Notes: generated from the sequence alone by a model not told the origin. A stretch of 64,000 bases of DNA from Cranoglanis bouderius (GCA_023630585.1 CM042535.1:36659301-36723300), one strand, 5' to 3'; shown: positions 24,301 to 34,500, counted from the first letter of the stretch. Numbers and translations are program-made.

Positions 24301-27223
24301 ACCTAGGAAGATATTTTGAGGAAAATAGAGGAGGTTTGTCACTGAAGTCGTCTAATCTACAAAATCCAGTCGTGAAATGCGTTTGCGTAAAGCTGCGTCT
24401 GCGTCCTTTCAGCATTTTGAATCAGTTGAGTCAGTTCATTGAAATGATTCACTCAGATTGGTTCACTGATTTGTTCAGTTACTTAAACTCGCTGATTCGA
24501 ACACTAATGAGATTAACATGGGAAGCGAATCTCCACAGAATCTTAGTTCAGTAGAAAGATAAACTCTAGGGTTTAATGATACATCGTGTGGTTAAGGGTT
24601 TACAATTAATTGTGGTTCACAAACAAATTTTAAATGTCAAAATTCTACGGACGCTTTTGGTGGTGGTCACATCCACGGATGCTGGACTGACCTGAGATTT
24701 GGTATGCTGCCTGTACGTGTGAATCTGTAAGTGAATTTATAATGATGACTGAAAAACATGGCCACCATCAACAGGGTTACCACTGAGCCACCATTGCAAA
24801 ACTTCAACAGTATGCATTCTTAATTTTTATGTAACTTCGCAAGAACTAGTGATTGGGAGTGCTACTTGCAAATGGTGCTTGGATCCAAGTACTTGCGATG
24901 AGTACTTGGACCCCTGGGAGTGCTACTTGCAAAGGATGCTTGAATGCGGTCTTTTTTTCTAATGATGACTGGATTACTTCAAAAACATGGCGACCATCAT
25001 CAGGGTTACCACTGAGCCATCGTCAAGAAAAAAAAAAATTCTACCATGGATTCTTAAGTCTTCTGTGTAACTTTGCAAAAAACGCTGACCGAGATCGCTA
25101 CTTGCAAACGGTGCTTGGACCCCGTAGATTGCCACTTATTAAATTTACTGATATTGGCCAAATGATTAAAATATTATTGTAAAAAGGAGTAAGAATGGTC
25201 TTATTAAATTATGTCTGGAATTATATCAACATAATCAAAGTTAGAGTAGTTAGTAACTAGAAATGTATTGTAATTAATTTCTTACCACAAAATGGAGCAA
25301 TCTCAGTTTGGCATTGGGGGGCTGGGGGGATTAGGGGGTTGGGGTTGGGGTTGAGGTGGTGGGGGGTTGGTGCTTATTTTTACCTAACAAACTTAAAGAA
25401 CATACTATGTCAGGAGGTAGTTTGATTGTTGTCGTTTTTGTTTTTTTCAAGTTTTGGTCTACTGTATGCACCTTGTTCCAAAAGTATGAAATGTGAAACC
25501 CCGTATTTGTTTAATTATTATATATATAACATTTATATTTGTCCAGATCTTCTATTCCTATCTCATCAGTGACTTTTCGTAGAAGTGGAATGGGACATTT
25601 AACAATACTGGATTGATTTTTCTCATTTTTCCATTCTGGAAGTAAACAGAGCTCAACATCTAGTTTGGGCTTCAAATTCAGCTTTAAAAATAACCAAGTT
25701 TGCATCCTGGAGAACTTTTGCTTATAGAATTTCATAACGATTGCACCATGTACAGGTTTCAGTGTCAAGAAAGTTTTGGGGGAAAAACTAGGAGCTGCCA
25801 AGGAGCCTAGAATAAATTCTTCCTGACATAAACAAGAAGCGGACGTAATCGTATACCTTTAAAACTGACTTGACTTGACACGGTTCTTACCACTTTGACG
25901 AGCTGAGAGATGGAGACCTCAAACTCCACCGTCACTGGGTCTGACACGTTCTCCACCGGCCGGATAAACTGATTATACTTCCGGAAGAGGCGGCGGAACA
26001 GCCTGTCCTCTCCTTTAGACGACAGACACTCTACACACACACACACACACACATACACAGCATTGTTAAAAGCAACAGGAGAGGACTATATTTATGCACA
26101 GCTCAGTGACAGCCTGGTGTTCGTATACAACATCTGATGGAAAACAAAAACAGACCATCATCATACTCACTCAAACAACCTATAAGATGTCATGCTGGAA
26201 TTATGCCAAATACGTCCAATTACTGATTATATCTCCGCCCACATACTGCTAACACCCCCCCCCCTTTCTGCCCACTCTCTCTTCTATCTTTATCAAATGT
26301 TAAAAACTAAAAATCATATATTTTTAAGGTATATTGATTTGAGATAAGACAAGAATTGATTTTATTTGAATGTTTACTGTACAAATAACCCGCAAAATAC
26401 GTAGAACATGATTGGAAAACTGTCACGTCAGTCAGGCCTTAACTCCGCCCCCATTTCAATCTGAAATCGGTAAGCACCCAGCGCAGCCAGATAATCCTGC
26501 TGTGAGCAAAAAAACCCACACTGTACTTCGAAAAAGACAGAATAAACACCTTACAAAGAAACGCAGGACAGTCTTTAACATGTGAGACAGTTTAACATCG
26601 TCAAACATGTGAGAACATCTCGTTAAATTGTCACCAAAGCTCTTGCGAACGAGTCGAGTTCTTGTAAATGAGCCATTTGTTCCCCTTTCTTTGTAGATGT
26701 AAGCAATGCCATTACACATTCATTCATTTATTAAGGAAGGAAGGAAACATCTTTTCAACGCTTGGGTGGACGATGACGTGTGTGTTAGACTCTCTCAGCT
26801 GGGTGGATTATAACTGGTGATCAGTCATGAGGATAAATAGAAAAACAAAGATTTACCGTAGGGGGGAAAAACAAGGCCGTGAATCATTTGGGAGTCGAAA
26901 GAGTCAACTCTTTTTGGTGACTCACTGAAAAGACACGAACTTTGAGAAGTTTTAAGACTTTTTAACTGTTTTTAATGTGACGACTACATCCTTATCCAAA
27001 ATGCGCATTGAGTCAGATTTGAATTCTAGTGTTTGGGGCAGAATGTTTTTGTTTTTTCTTTCTTTCTTTCGCAAAAGTTTCATTCTTTAAGTTTCCACTC
27101 TCAACTCAAACGACTCACGACTCACTCAGCACCTACTGCTCACTTCCCCAGAGATCATCATGGTGAAGAAGCTTAATATGAGGATATGTGGCTTTAGAAC
27201 GGTACAGTGGCCACTTTGCCTCT

Positions 27224-27269
<46 letters not shown>

Positions 27270-27913
27270 TAATTACCTAGCCTTGTTAAGTCTCCATTGA
27301 CTCTCTGGCTTAATAGGGTTAGTCAGGGATGAGGAGGCCTTTTGAATATTAATTATAAAAAGCTTCGGTCCAATTAAATTTCATTCAAACAAATCGGGGC
27401 GATGTGGTTTTGACATTTATTTCAGAATTCCTGTATCTCGTTATAGCGACATTTTGTTACACATATTGTTTCTGTAGATCATCCTAAACCGTTACGTCAA
27501 CCTCATGCTTTCATTTCACCATGGATACGGAGAGGAAACGAGGACAATCGAGGAGTTATTCATCAGTGTAACAATCACTGACGAGACACAAAACGAGGAT
27601 CCACACGACCGTTAAAATGATGGTTCAATGGAGTTATAAACCTTCTCGAATTATTTGGGCAGGTGAATAAATAATTCTATTACATTCATTAAAAATGGCG
27701 GATATGCCCTTTCTCGGAACGGTTAGTGTGTGTGTGTGTGTGAAAGATAGATATGACACAGTAGTTTCTCTTCATTGCTGGGATTCAAGTTCAACCCCGA
27801 GGAAGTCGATGAGGGCGTGGTCAAAACCCGTATGAGATACAAGAGTAAATCTCATTCAGCAGTACTGCGAGTTAGGGTGAAGAGAGAACATGCGTGTGTG
27901 CGTGTGTGTGTGT

Positions 27914-27976
<63 letters not shown>

Positions 27977-28136
27977 ACTCAGAAACTCCCGTTCCCCCTC
28001 CCTGTGTAAATTGGAGGAGATGTTAAGTGTGTTTCGTTGTTAGTGGAGAAGAAGCCATGAAGATAGAATCAGACAGGAGACCTTTTCCTGTCACCTAGAG
28101 ACTTTGTCCTGTAGAAACCTCTCTCTCTCTCTCTCA

Positions 28137-28201
<65 letters not shown>

Positions 28202-30237
28202 CTGTGTGGCACAAACACGTGAGTGTGAGTGTGGGTGCCTTTTCCAGAACATGCGTCACAGTCAGTGTTTTCTGTGATGCTGCACTGAGACTGCTGTCAC
28301 AGGCTGGCTGTCGTCATGTTGACATTTTAATTTTTATTTTTGCATGTGTGGGCGTGGCTTAATGTAAACCAGATGACACCGTGAACACACTCGGTACTTG
28401 GAATGTTTCAACATACACACATAAGTAGAAAATGTTTGGAAATTTGGTAGCTCCGTCTCGCTGAGTACTAGCACCCGACTCTTCTTAATCTTAGACTATT
28501 TCCTGACTACGAGCTTCATTTATCTGTGCTGGAGTGTTACGTTAAAAAAACCTTGTGTGTTGGCATCTAATGTGTGTGTTTCATTACATATGAAACACCT
28601 CCACCTACAGCCGTGGCCAAAAGTTTTGAGAATGACACAAATATTAATTTTTTACAAAGTCTGCTGCCTCAGTTTTTATGCTGGCAATTTGCATATACTT
28701 CAGAATGTTATGAAGAGTGATCAGATGAATTGCAATTAATTTCAAAGTCCCTCTTTGCCATGAAAATGAACTTAATCCCAAAAAAACATGTCCACTGCAT
28801 TTCAGCCCTTCCACAAAAGGACCACCTGACATCATGTCAGTGATTCTCTCGTTAACACAGGTGAGAGTGTTAACGAGGACAAGGCTGGAGATCACTCTGT
28901 CATGCTGATTGAGTTAGAATAACAGACTGGAAGCTTTAAAAGGAGGGTGGTGCTTGAAATTATTGTTCTTCCTCTGTTAACTATGGTTACCTGCAAGGAA
29001 ACACGTGCAGCCATCATTGCTTTGCACAAAAAGGGATTCACAGGCAAGGATATTGCTGCTAGTAAGATTGCACCTAAATCAACCATTTATCGGATCATCA
29101 AGACCTTCAAGGAGAGAGGTTCAACTGTTGTGAAGAAGGCTTCAGGGCGCCCAAGAAAGTCCAGCAAGCGCCAGGACCGTCTCCTAAAGTTGATTCAGCT
29201 GCGGGATCGGGGCACCACCAGTACAGAGCTTGCTCAGGAATGGCAGCAGGCAGGTGTGAGTGCGTCTGCACGCACAGTAAGGCGAAGACTTTTGGAGGAT
29301 GGCCTGGTGTCAAGAAGGGCAGCAAAGAAGCCACTTCTCTCCATGAAAAACATCAGGGACAGACTGCTATTCTGCAAAAAGTACAGGGATTGGACTGCTG
29401 AGGACTGGGGTAATGTCATTTTCTCTGATGAATCCCCTTTCCGATTGTTTGGGGCATCTGGAAAAAAGCTTGTCCGGAGAGGAAAAGGTGAGCGCTACCA
29501 TCAGTCCTGTGTCATGCCAACAGTAAAGCATCCTGAGACCACTCATGTGTGGGGTTGCTTCTCAGCCAAGGGAGTGGGCTCACTCACAATTTTGCCTAAG
29601 AACACAGCCATGAATAAAGAATGGTACAAAAACATCCTCAGAGAGCAACTTCTCCCAACCATCCAAGAACAGTTTGGTGATGAACAATGCCTTTTCCAGC
29701 ATGATGGGGCACCTTGCCACAAGGCAAAAGTGATAACGAAGTGGCTCGGGGAACAAAACATCGACATTTTGGGTCCATGGCCAGGAAACTCCCCAGACCT
29801 TAATCCCATTGAGAATTTGTGGTCAATCCTCAAGAGGCGGGTGGACAAACAAAAACCCACAAACTCTAAGCATTGATTATGCAAGAATGGGCTGCCATCA
29901 GTCAGGATGTGGCCCAGAAGTTGATTGACAGCATGCCAGGGCGAATTGCAGAGGTCTTGAAAAAGAAGGGTCAACACTGCAAATATTGACTCTTTGCATA
30001 AACTTCATGTAATTATCAATAAAAGCCATTGACACTTATGAAATGCTTGTGATTATACTTCAGTAACAGTAACATCTGACAAAAAGATCTAAAAACACTG
30101 AAGGAGTAGACTTTGGGAAAATTAATATTTGTGTCATTCTCAAAACTTTTGGCCACGGCTGTATATTGTGTTGGAGACCTCCTGACTCCAACACAATGTA
30201 GTTTACATTAAAGTGAAGAGAAAAAGGACACGGAGAC

Positions 30238-30288
<51 letters not shown>

Positions 30289-30586
30289 AATAGGAAACTA
30301 TAAAATGCAAGGGTGATGAGAAAGGGGCGAGTGAGACAAAAAGAAAAACAAATTCCCTGAAAATCAAGACCTTTCTCTCTCTAACAGTCTCTCTCTCTCT
30401 CTAACAGTCTCTCTCTAACCGTCTCTCTCTCTCTCTCTAACAGTCTCTCTCTCTCTAACCGTCTCTCTCTCTCTCTCTCTAACAGTCTCTCTCTCTCTAA
30501 CCGTCTCTCTCTCTCTCTCTCTAACAGTCTCTCTCTCTCTAACCGTCTCTCTCTCTCTCTCTCTAACAGTCTCTTTCTCTCTAACC

Positions 30587-30619
<33 letters not shown>

Positions 30620-30826
30620 ACCGTCTCTCTCTCTCTAACAGTCTCTCTCTCTCTCTCTCTAACAGTCTCTAACCGTCTCTCTCTCTCTCTAACAGTCTCT
30701 CTCTCTAACAGTCTCTCTCTCTCTCTCTCTAACCGTCTCTCTCTCTCTAACAGTCTCTCTCTAATAGTCTCTCTCTCTCTCTAACAGTCTCTCTCTCTAA
30801 CCGTCTCTCTCTCTCTCTAACAGTCT

Positions 30827-30875
<49 letters not shown>

Positions 30876-30975
30876 ACCGTCTGTCTCTCTAACAGTGTCT
30901 CTCTCTCTCTCTCTCCAACAGTCTCTAACCGTCTCTCTCTCTAGTCCAAGGAACTTAGTCCAAGGAAATGTCAGT

Positions 30976-31023
<48 letters not shown>

Positions 31024-31241
31024 GTTATGCTTCAGCTTTGGAAATGCGTTTATGAATAATGTAAGGTGCTTTATCTTTTAATGCATCTCCGTCTCTCTCT
31101 CTCTCTCTCTCTCTAACAGTCTCTCTCTCTCTCTCTCTCTAACAGTCTCTCTCTAACAGTCTCTCTCTCTCTCTCTCTAACAGTCTCTAACAGTCTCTCT
31201 CTCTCCCTAACAGTCTCTGTCTCTCTCACTCCATCTCTCTG

Positions 31242-31285
<44 letters not shown>

Positions 31286-31352
31286 TCAGTGCCCTCATGA
31301 CAAATCCTGCATAGGAGGGATGCTCAGACAGAGAATTACATACTGCTAGATT

Positions 31353-31392
<40 letters not shown>

Positions 31393-31491
31393 ACACACAG
31401 CAGAGCCTCAGGCAAAGTGGCTATTCTAATACTCTTGGCAGACAGGACCATGAGATATTAAACGATTTCACCAAAACTACCTAGAGCACAG

Positions 31492-31528
<37 letters not shown>

Positions 31529-34278
31529 ATACTGTATATTTAAGTAGACGATTTATCCTCATTACAAAGTTAAAATCATGACTAAGACTAGGTTAAAATA
31601 ATGAGACAGTGAAGTATACCTTGCCTTCATAATAACAAAATCCAAAATGTCCATCTTACAATTTTGGCTCCTTATTTTTCACATGACATGAAAATTTCCT
31701 CTAAAAAAAAAAAAACCTCTGATTGCTCCGCCCCTTCTTCCACACAGGGTTAAACTGGACTGCATTAACACTTAAAATTATTCATGGTGGTTAGTAGAAT
31801 GTTGAAGTACCTTGTAGTGTTTGTAATTAGCAGCTACATTCATTCTCATTTTTTTTAAATACTCTTTCTCTCTAAACTGTTCCACGCACAAGATGGACGC
31901 CAAATGAACTCCGTAATGAAAGTCAAAATCATTATGAAACGGACTTTTCACTTCTGGTTCGTTTGGGCTTTGGGTTCACGCTGCACGGAACTGAAGAAAA
32001 ACGTCTGAAGAGTGTGTGGGGCTGAGAATAAAACGTCCTCATAAAACTCTCGGTCAGAGACGACAAGCAAATCTTCGCCAAGAGTCGATTCAGAGTCGAA
32101 TCCCTTTCTCACTACACGAAGCAGACGGAGACCACCTCGCTCAGACGCTCTCAGCTCGGCCATTTTGGTGTTTTGAAAACACACCAGGGTCCGAGTCAAA
32201 CGCACTACACGATGTATATGTGAAAGCAATTTAAATCTGCAGTTCTTAATTCAACACAAGAATGAATTCAAATGCCGTGAACATGAACCTGTATGTACCT
32301 GCACTGTAAATTGTTTTCTAACACTGTCGGTCTCAATTTAACACGCGAGGATCCATCAACACCTTGGATCCATCAGAAACTCGGTAATTCAACACGGTGC
32401 GGGAAAATTCGGTCCCTCCAGGATTTCGTGTTTTTGCATTCGCAGAAATTAACGCAAAATCAAGCGAAATTCTGAGGAGCTTGCAATTTTTCTAAATTCA
32501 TCCGCAGATTTGGGCCAAAACGCGTCGCGTGACGTCATCCAGCCAAAGCCCTCTTCGATTCACGTGCGTCGAACACGAGTACAGCTAAAAGGTCTCATTT
32601 ACCAACAAACATCACTGCGAAAGACGCTGCAAAACAATTTCGTGCGACTGCGATTTTTCCAATTCAAGTAGTCTTTCGCACAAAAAAACTCCGCAAATTC
32701 AATCAAGCGTTTTTCACCGCAACAGTCACAAAAAAAAAACCCTCAGCGAAATCCTGTACGGACTAATACTTCTAGATATTAAGGATAAAACAAGCAAAAC
32801 CCAAGTTAGGTCTAAGTTTTTCATTCATTCCTCTACAATAAACGCTTGATCCTGGTTCTGGATCCAGTGTGCAAGAGCCAGAAATAAATCCTGAATTCAC
32901 ACATGGGGTAATTTACTGCTCCAGTCCACCGATTTGTATGACTTCGGGAGGTTGGAGGAAACCGGATAACCCGGAGGAAACCCAGGACCGAACTGGGTAC
33001 AAATTTTGCTATTGCTGTTGCTATAAGTCAGAAGTGTGAGATTTTTGTTGCCTAAAAAAATGACAAAACCTAGAAATAAACTCTCATCAGCTTCGAAAGG
33101 ATGTCATTGGCAGAGTAATTATGAATCTCCTAAAGGCTAATTACTCATTAACAAAGCAGCAAGCTGAAGCGAACGACTGTTATAAAACAGCGCGGGTTAT
33201 TAAAATCAGATTAAATTGTGTTATGAATGTGCTTCGGGACAAGTCGATTTATTGTGCATGTAAAAGCAGGTTAATGGTGTTTATAGTTTTCATTTCACAG
33301 GCTTGACTAATTAAAGGAAAGTAATATGAAATACTATTATTCTATACACATACTAGCAACATGTTCGATCCAAATATGCAACGGTCAGTGAGCTTGTATG
33401 TCATTTTGTATAATTATTACAAGAGACTTACTTTAACCCCTTATTATTCATCTTATCCAGTGACTACTTTCCCTCATCACTGGGCTGATAACAACCAACA
33501 ACCGACAACCACCTGGGGAAATGGATGTGGTGTACATTTTTGGATGGTAGTGGGGTAGCAGTCCAATGATGTACCTTAATGTAAAGGTTTTTGGGTGAAA
33601 TGATAACAAAGTAAAGGTACAAAACATGTTCCCTTAATGGTACCAACCACGCAACAAGGAAAAGTACCTTTATTTATAAGCGTATGCTAGGAATTCAGTA
33701 AATACAAGAACATTAATACGGTGTGTGGTTTTGATAGTGAGGGAAGGAAGTGGATGAAGCATTTAATGGATTTAAGTAATTTAAAAAAATTTAAAAAGTA
33801 TTAAACTTTGATTTAATAAATAAACCATTTAATAAATGTTCCCTTGTTGTGTTGGACCTGTCCTCTTTACTAAGACACGGCCCTGCAGGGGAATTGTTTA
33901 TTCTGAATTATTTATTCTAAACATTTCCTGGAAGAACAAATGAATCCAGAAATTAAAACCTTTTAATTGATATTATTCCGTATTAAATACCGCCGTGTGA
34001 TGCGACATCTACAAACTTTTCAGTTGTAATTACTTTCTAATTTCAGAAATTAGAAATTAGCACATTTCTAGAACATGGAAGAACCACGAATGGCTCTGCA
34101 GTCCTTTAAACCTGTGACTGTAGTGTGGAAAACCTTTCAAAAACATTTTTTTTTTTTTTAAATATATATATAGAATATTTAACCTCAAAACAAAACCAAA
34201 CATATCAGGAGTCTTACCGAGCGCCTCGAGGAGGAGGAAAAACAGGAGCAAAGTGTTTCTCCTGACAGGAAGCGTCAT
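17088..34278 (-). CDS. chrna6: Neuronal nicotinic acetylcholine receptor alpha-6 subunit
   Basis: Six coding exons (34278-34218, 26030-25891, 23163-23119, 19797-19688, 19426-18403, 17213-17088) join in phase to 501 residues (human alpha6 is about 494). The subunit is part of a pentameric acetylcholine-gated cation channel in the neuronal membrane. Visible: hydrophobic signal peptide (1-20), Cys-loop C152...C166 with 13 residues between, the vicinal pair C216-C217 in YNCCEEIY that defines an alpha subunit, M1 about 235-257, M2 about 263-285 (TLCISVLLSLTVFLLVITE), M3 about 297-319, a long cytoplasmic loop and M4 in the last exon. Sequons at N48 and N165. Alpha6 is preferred over alpha3 because of YNQFIRPVENVSDPVTV, SSCPMDIT, NLWLRHIWNDYKL and LLMRRPMDQ; some positions are alpha3-like, so a merged alpha3/6 call is the alternative. 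All donors are GT and acceptors AG. An in-frame TAA just upstream supports the start. Confidence 0.88.
17549..18310. repeat. Long homopurine tract filling chrna6 intron 5
   Basis: The plus strand is almost entirely A and G for about 750 bp, starting with (GAAA)n at 17552-17616 and continuing as degenerate 'gaaagaaaggatgga' units. The transcript of the minus-strand gene is therefore a long pyrimidine tract. The Ser/Phe-rich minus-strand frames here are compositional artefacts. Confidence 0.9.
18340..18394. repeat. (GT)n beside the chrna6 exon 5 donor
   Basis: About 54 bp of GT on the plus strand, so (AC)n in the transcript. It begins within 10 nt of the exon 5 splice donor (GAG|GTGTGC at 18403/18402). 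Confidence 0.95.
18403..19426 (-). CDS. chrna6: chrna6 exon 5 (large exon)
   Basis: 1024 nt. It completes the split Asn codon from exon 4, then encodes residues 120-460: the rest of the ligand-binding domain with Cys-loop and vicinal cysteines, M1 to M3, and the whole cytoplasmic loop (rich in Lys/Glu/Gly and poorly conserved in its middle) up to NRAKE. Donor is GTGTGC, weaker than the GTAAG donors of the other exons. Antisense frames over this exon are shadows. Confidence 0.95.
19688..19797 (-). CDS. chrna6: chrna6 exon 4
   Basis: 110 nt, the canonical length of this nAChR exon. Encodes IWNDYKLKWSPAEFDG through KIWRPDIVLYN and the first two bases of the next Asn. Acceptor 'tag', donor GTAAGC. 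Confidence 0.95.
19890..20645. repeat. Fold-back repeat in chrna6 intron 3
   Basis: The left part contains 'gggagggatggtattactc' and 'cccctgtcaatcagagtaac'; the right part (20590-20640) contains their imperfect reverse complement ('gtcactctgattgacagggg', 'caccatccctccc'). The interior matches no coding family. Probably a non-autonomous DNA element common in fish. Confidence 0.6.
20650..21837. other. chrna6 intron 3, nothing coding
   Basis: Unique-looking intronic sequence with a G12 run at 21281-21292 and (TG)n at 21421-21447. No exon signals with receptor homology. Confidence 0.6.
21838..21995 (+). pseudogene. Tc1-like transposase N-terminal fragment
   Basis: The plus-strand frame reads RRTARLVRANKKAMVTQI then NLYNRGEQKSIS, the DNA-binding helix-turn-helix region of a common fish Tc1-like transposase. 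The frame ends shortly after TTHQTLRR and no catalytic domain follows. A second fragment lies inverted at 22600-22920. Confidence 0.65.
22600..22920 (-). pseudogene. Tc1-like transposase N-terminal fragment, inverted copy
   Basis: On the minus strand RKTARLVQADQNPTVTQI, then RGERKSISE and RVPLLSAKNRSLWL match the same transposase family as the 21.84 kb fragment. The plus-strand phrase 'aatcccaggagatcagcaac' (22845) is a well-known piece of this family. No catalytic residues are present. Confidence 0.65.
23119..23163 (-). CDS. chrna6: chrna6 exon 3
   Basis: 45 nt, the usual size of this exon, encoding DEVNQIMETNLWLRH. Acceptor 'ctctag', donor GTAAGTG, phase 0 at both ends. Confidence 0.95.
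23165..24734. other. chrna6 intron 2, nothing coding
   Basis: A+T-rich intronic sequence with repeated 'aagctagctaa' phrases around 23345 and 23618. No transposon termini or exons recognised. Confidence 0.55.
24735..25130 (+). repeat. Imperfect tandem duplication, period about 220 bp
   Basis: Two diverged units start at about 24740 and 24961. Each runs 'aatgatgactg', 'aaaacatggc.accatca', 'cagggttaccactgagcca', then 'gctacttgcaaa.ggtgcttgga'. The last phrase occurs additionally near 24918. Origin unknown; in chrna6 intron 2. Confidence 0.7.
25315..25371 (+). other. G-rich tract, quadruplex candidate
   Basis: More than six runs of four or more G within 57 bp on the plus strand (the template strand of chrna6). 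The transcript carries the C-rich complement. Confidence 0.7.
25891..26030 (-). CDS. chrna6: chrna6 exon 2
   Basis: 140 nt. The first two bases (AG) complete a Glu codon begun by the last G of exon 1. The exon then encodes CLSSKGEDRLFRRLF and YNQFIRPVENVSDPVTV, the mature N-terminal helix and first strand, ending QLVKV. Sequon NVS at residue 48. Donor GTAAGA. The acceptor AG follows a TG-repeat rather than a normal polypyrimidine tract. Confidence 0.93.
26033..26052. repeat. (CA)n at the chrna6 exon 2 acceptor
   Basis: CA array on the plus strand that reads as (UG)n in the pre-mRNA, ending directly in UAG at the 3' splice site. Confidence 0.9.
26060..27289. other. chrna6 intron 1 (3' part), nothing coding
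   Basis: Intronic sequence without recognised exon or transposon; (GT)n at 27224-27266. Confidence 0.6.
27290..27480. promoter_or_regulatory. Candidate conserved regulatory element in chrna6 intron 1
   Basis: A complex, non-repetitive block rich in homeodomain/POU-type AT motifs ('ttgaatattaattataa' at 27339, 'ccaattaaatttcattcaaa'). It stands out from the surrounding simple repeats. Function is inference; there is no conservation data here. Confidence 0.25.
27720..28205. repeat. (GT)n and (CA)n arrays
   Basis: GT array with GC interruptions at 27895-27973 and a long CA array at 28137-28200, preceded by (CT)n. In chrna6 intron 1. The Cys-Val frame is an artefact. Confidence 0.95.
28608..30161 (+). 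mobile_element. Tc1/mariner transposon with DD35E spacing, near intact
   Basis: A 1554-bp element bounded by TA target duplications (28606-28607 and 30162-30163) with perfect 44-bp terminal inverted repeats beginning CAGCCGTGGCCAAAAG. It carries one transposase gene, antisense to chrna6 in its intron 1. Perfect ends and a nearly open transposase suggest a recent insertion. Confidence 0.93.
28983..29989 (+). pseudogene. Tc1/mariner transposase with C-terminal frameshift
   Basis: Catalyses cut-and-paste transposition of the surrounding element when intact. The ATG at 28983 starts MVTCKETRAAIIALHKKG, a paired-type helix-turn-helix region (about 1-110, with SGRPRKSSKR as the linker), followed by the DDE domain: first Asp in FSDESPF, second in FQHDGAPCH, Glu in DLNPIENLW. 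I count 35 residues between the second Asp and the Glu, against 34 in classical Tc1. The frame stops at 29876; about 35 further codons of recognisable C-terminus (from about 29882 to 29989) lie in another frame, so a small indel near 29865-29880 has broken the gene. Otherwise no stops. Confidence 0.9.
30240..31290. repeat. (CT)n satellite with AACAGT/AACCGT spacers
   Basis: (GA)n at 30240-30279, then from 30374 to 30945 (CT)n blocks are separated every 10-25 bp by 'aacagt' or 'aaccgt'. The same texture resumes at 31090-31290. The two parts flank the inverted-duplication arm at 30948-31093. No coding potential. Confidence 0.9.
30945..31093 (-). repeat. Arm B of the inverted duplication with 8216-8395
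   Basis: 'agtccaaggaaatgtcagtg', a (TG)n and (TA)n block, then 'agttatgcttcagctttgga' through 'ttttaatgcatctccgtctc' is the reverse complement of 8216-8395. It lies in chrna6 intron 1. Confidence 0.88.
31291..32394. other. chrna6 intron 1, CA/GT arrays and an old MITE-like relic
   Basis: (CA)n at 31352-31399 and (GT)n at 31493-31527. 31930-32220 has phrases such as 'acttctggttcgtttgggct' and 'ccagggtccgagtcaaacg', resembling the same old non-autonomous repeat type as 15740-16130. No exon. Confidence 0.5.
32395..32765 (+). mobile_element. AGTCC-MITE family copy
   Basis: Starts 'ggtccctccaggatttcg' and ends 'gaaatcctgtacggact', an inverted terminal repeat of about 18 bp with mismatches. Internal phrases 'ccaaagccctcttcgattca' and 'agctaaaaggtctcatttac' are shared with 36735 and 39735. 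No open frame. In chrna6 intron 1. Confidence 0.85.
32766..33104. repeat. Fragments of fish SINE/LINE tails
   Basis: 'aacgcttgatcctggttctgg' (32842) and 'gttggaggaaaccggataacccggagg' type sequence (32950-32985) are pieces of common fish repeats. Nothing else seen. Confidence 0.5.
33105..33310. promoter_or_regulatory. Candidate conserved regulatory element in chrna6 intron 1
   Basis: Non-repetitive block with several TAATTA/ATTA sites ('ggctaattactcattaac' at 33136, 'gactaattaaagg' at 33304). It lies about 1 kb from exon 1. An enhancer role is inference only. Confidence 0.25.
33311..34215. other. chrna6 intron 1 next to exon 1
   Basis: A+T-rich, no transposon termini or exons recognised. Confidence 0.6.
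34218..34278 (-). CDS. chrna6: chrna6 exon 1 (signal peptide)
   Basis: 61 coding nt: MTLPVRRNTLLLFFLLLEAL plus one base of a Glu codon, then donor GTAAGA. The basic N-terminus and Leu/Phe core are a standard secretory signal. Exit phase 1 matches the two-base start of exon 2. TAA lies in frame three codons upstream, and the ATG has a purine at -3. Confidence 0.85.
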
Positions 34279-34500
34279 CCTTCTTTACCTCTGAATCCCT
34301 TCGGCACTAAATTCCTGAACAACGCGATTTACAAATAAATTAACACAAAAACAAACCGAATAAAGATGAATGAAGAAATTCCGAGCGCCGCGGTGTTCAG
34401 CGCACAGGATGCTGTCAGGAGAGGAGAGGAGAGTTGAGATGATTCGATTCACCAAACGAGTCGACTCTTGTGAACCGGTTCTTGTTTAGAGAGTCGCGGG
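34279..34500 (-). promoter_or_regulatory. chrna6 5' UTR and proximal promoter (candidate)
   Basis: Short GC-richer patch with CpGs ('gagcgccgcggtgttcagcg', 34383) upstream of the ATG, then a GA-rich stretch (34418-34436). No obvious TATA box. A Tc1 element starts about 0.7 kb further upstream. Confidence 0.35.

Noticed and set aside
17088..34278. Calling the alpha gene chrna3
   Set aside because: The N-terminal strand (YNQFIRPVENVSDPVTV), SSCPMDIT and the LLMRRPMD segment fit alpha6 better, though some positions are alpha3-like.
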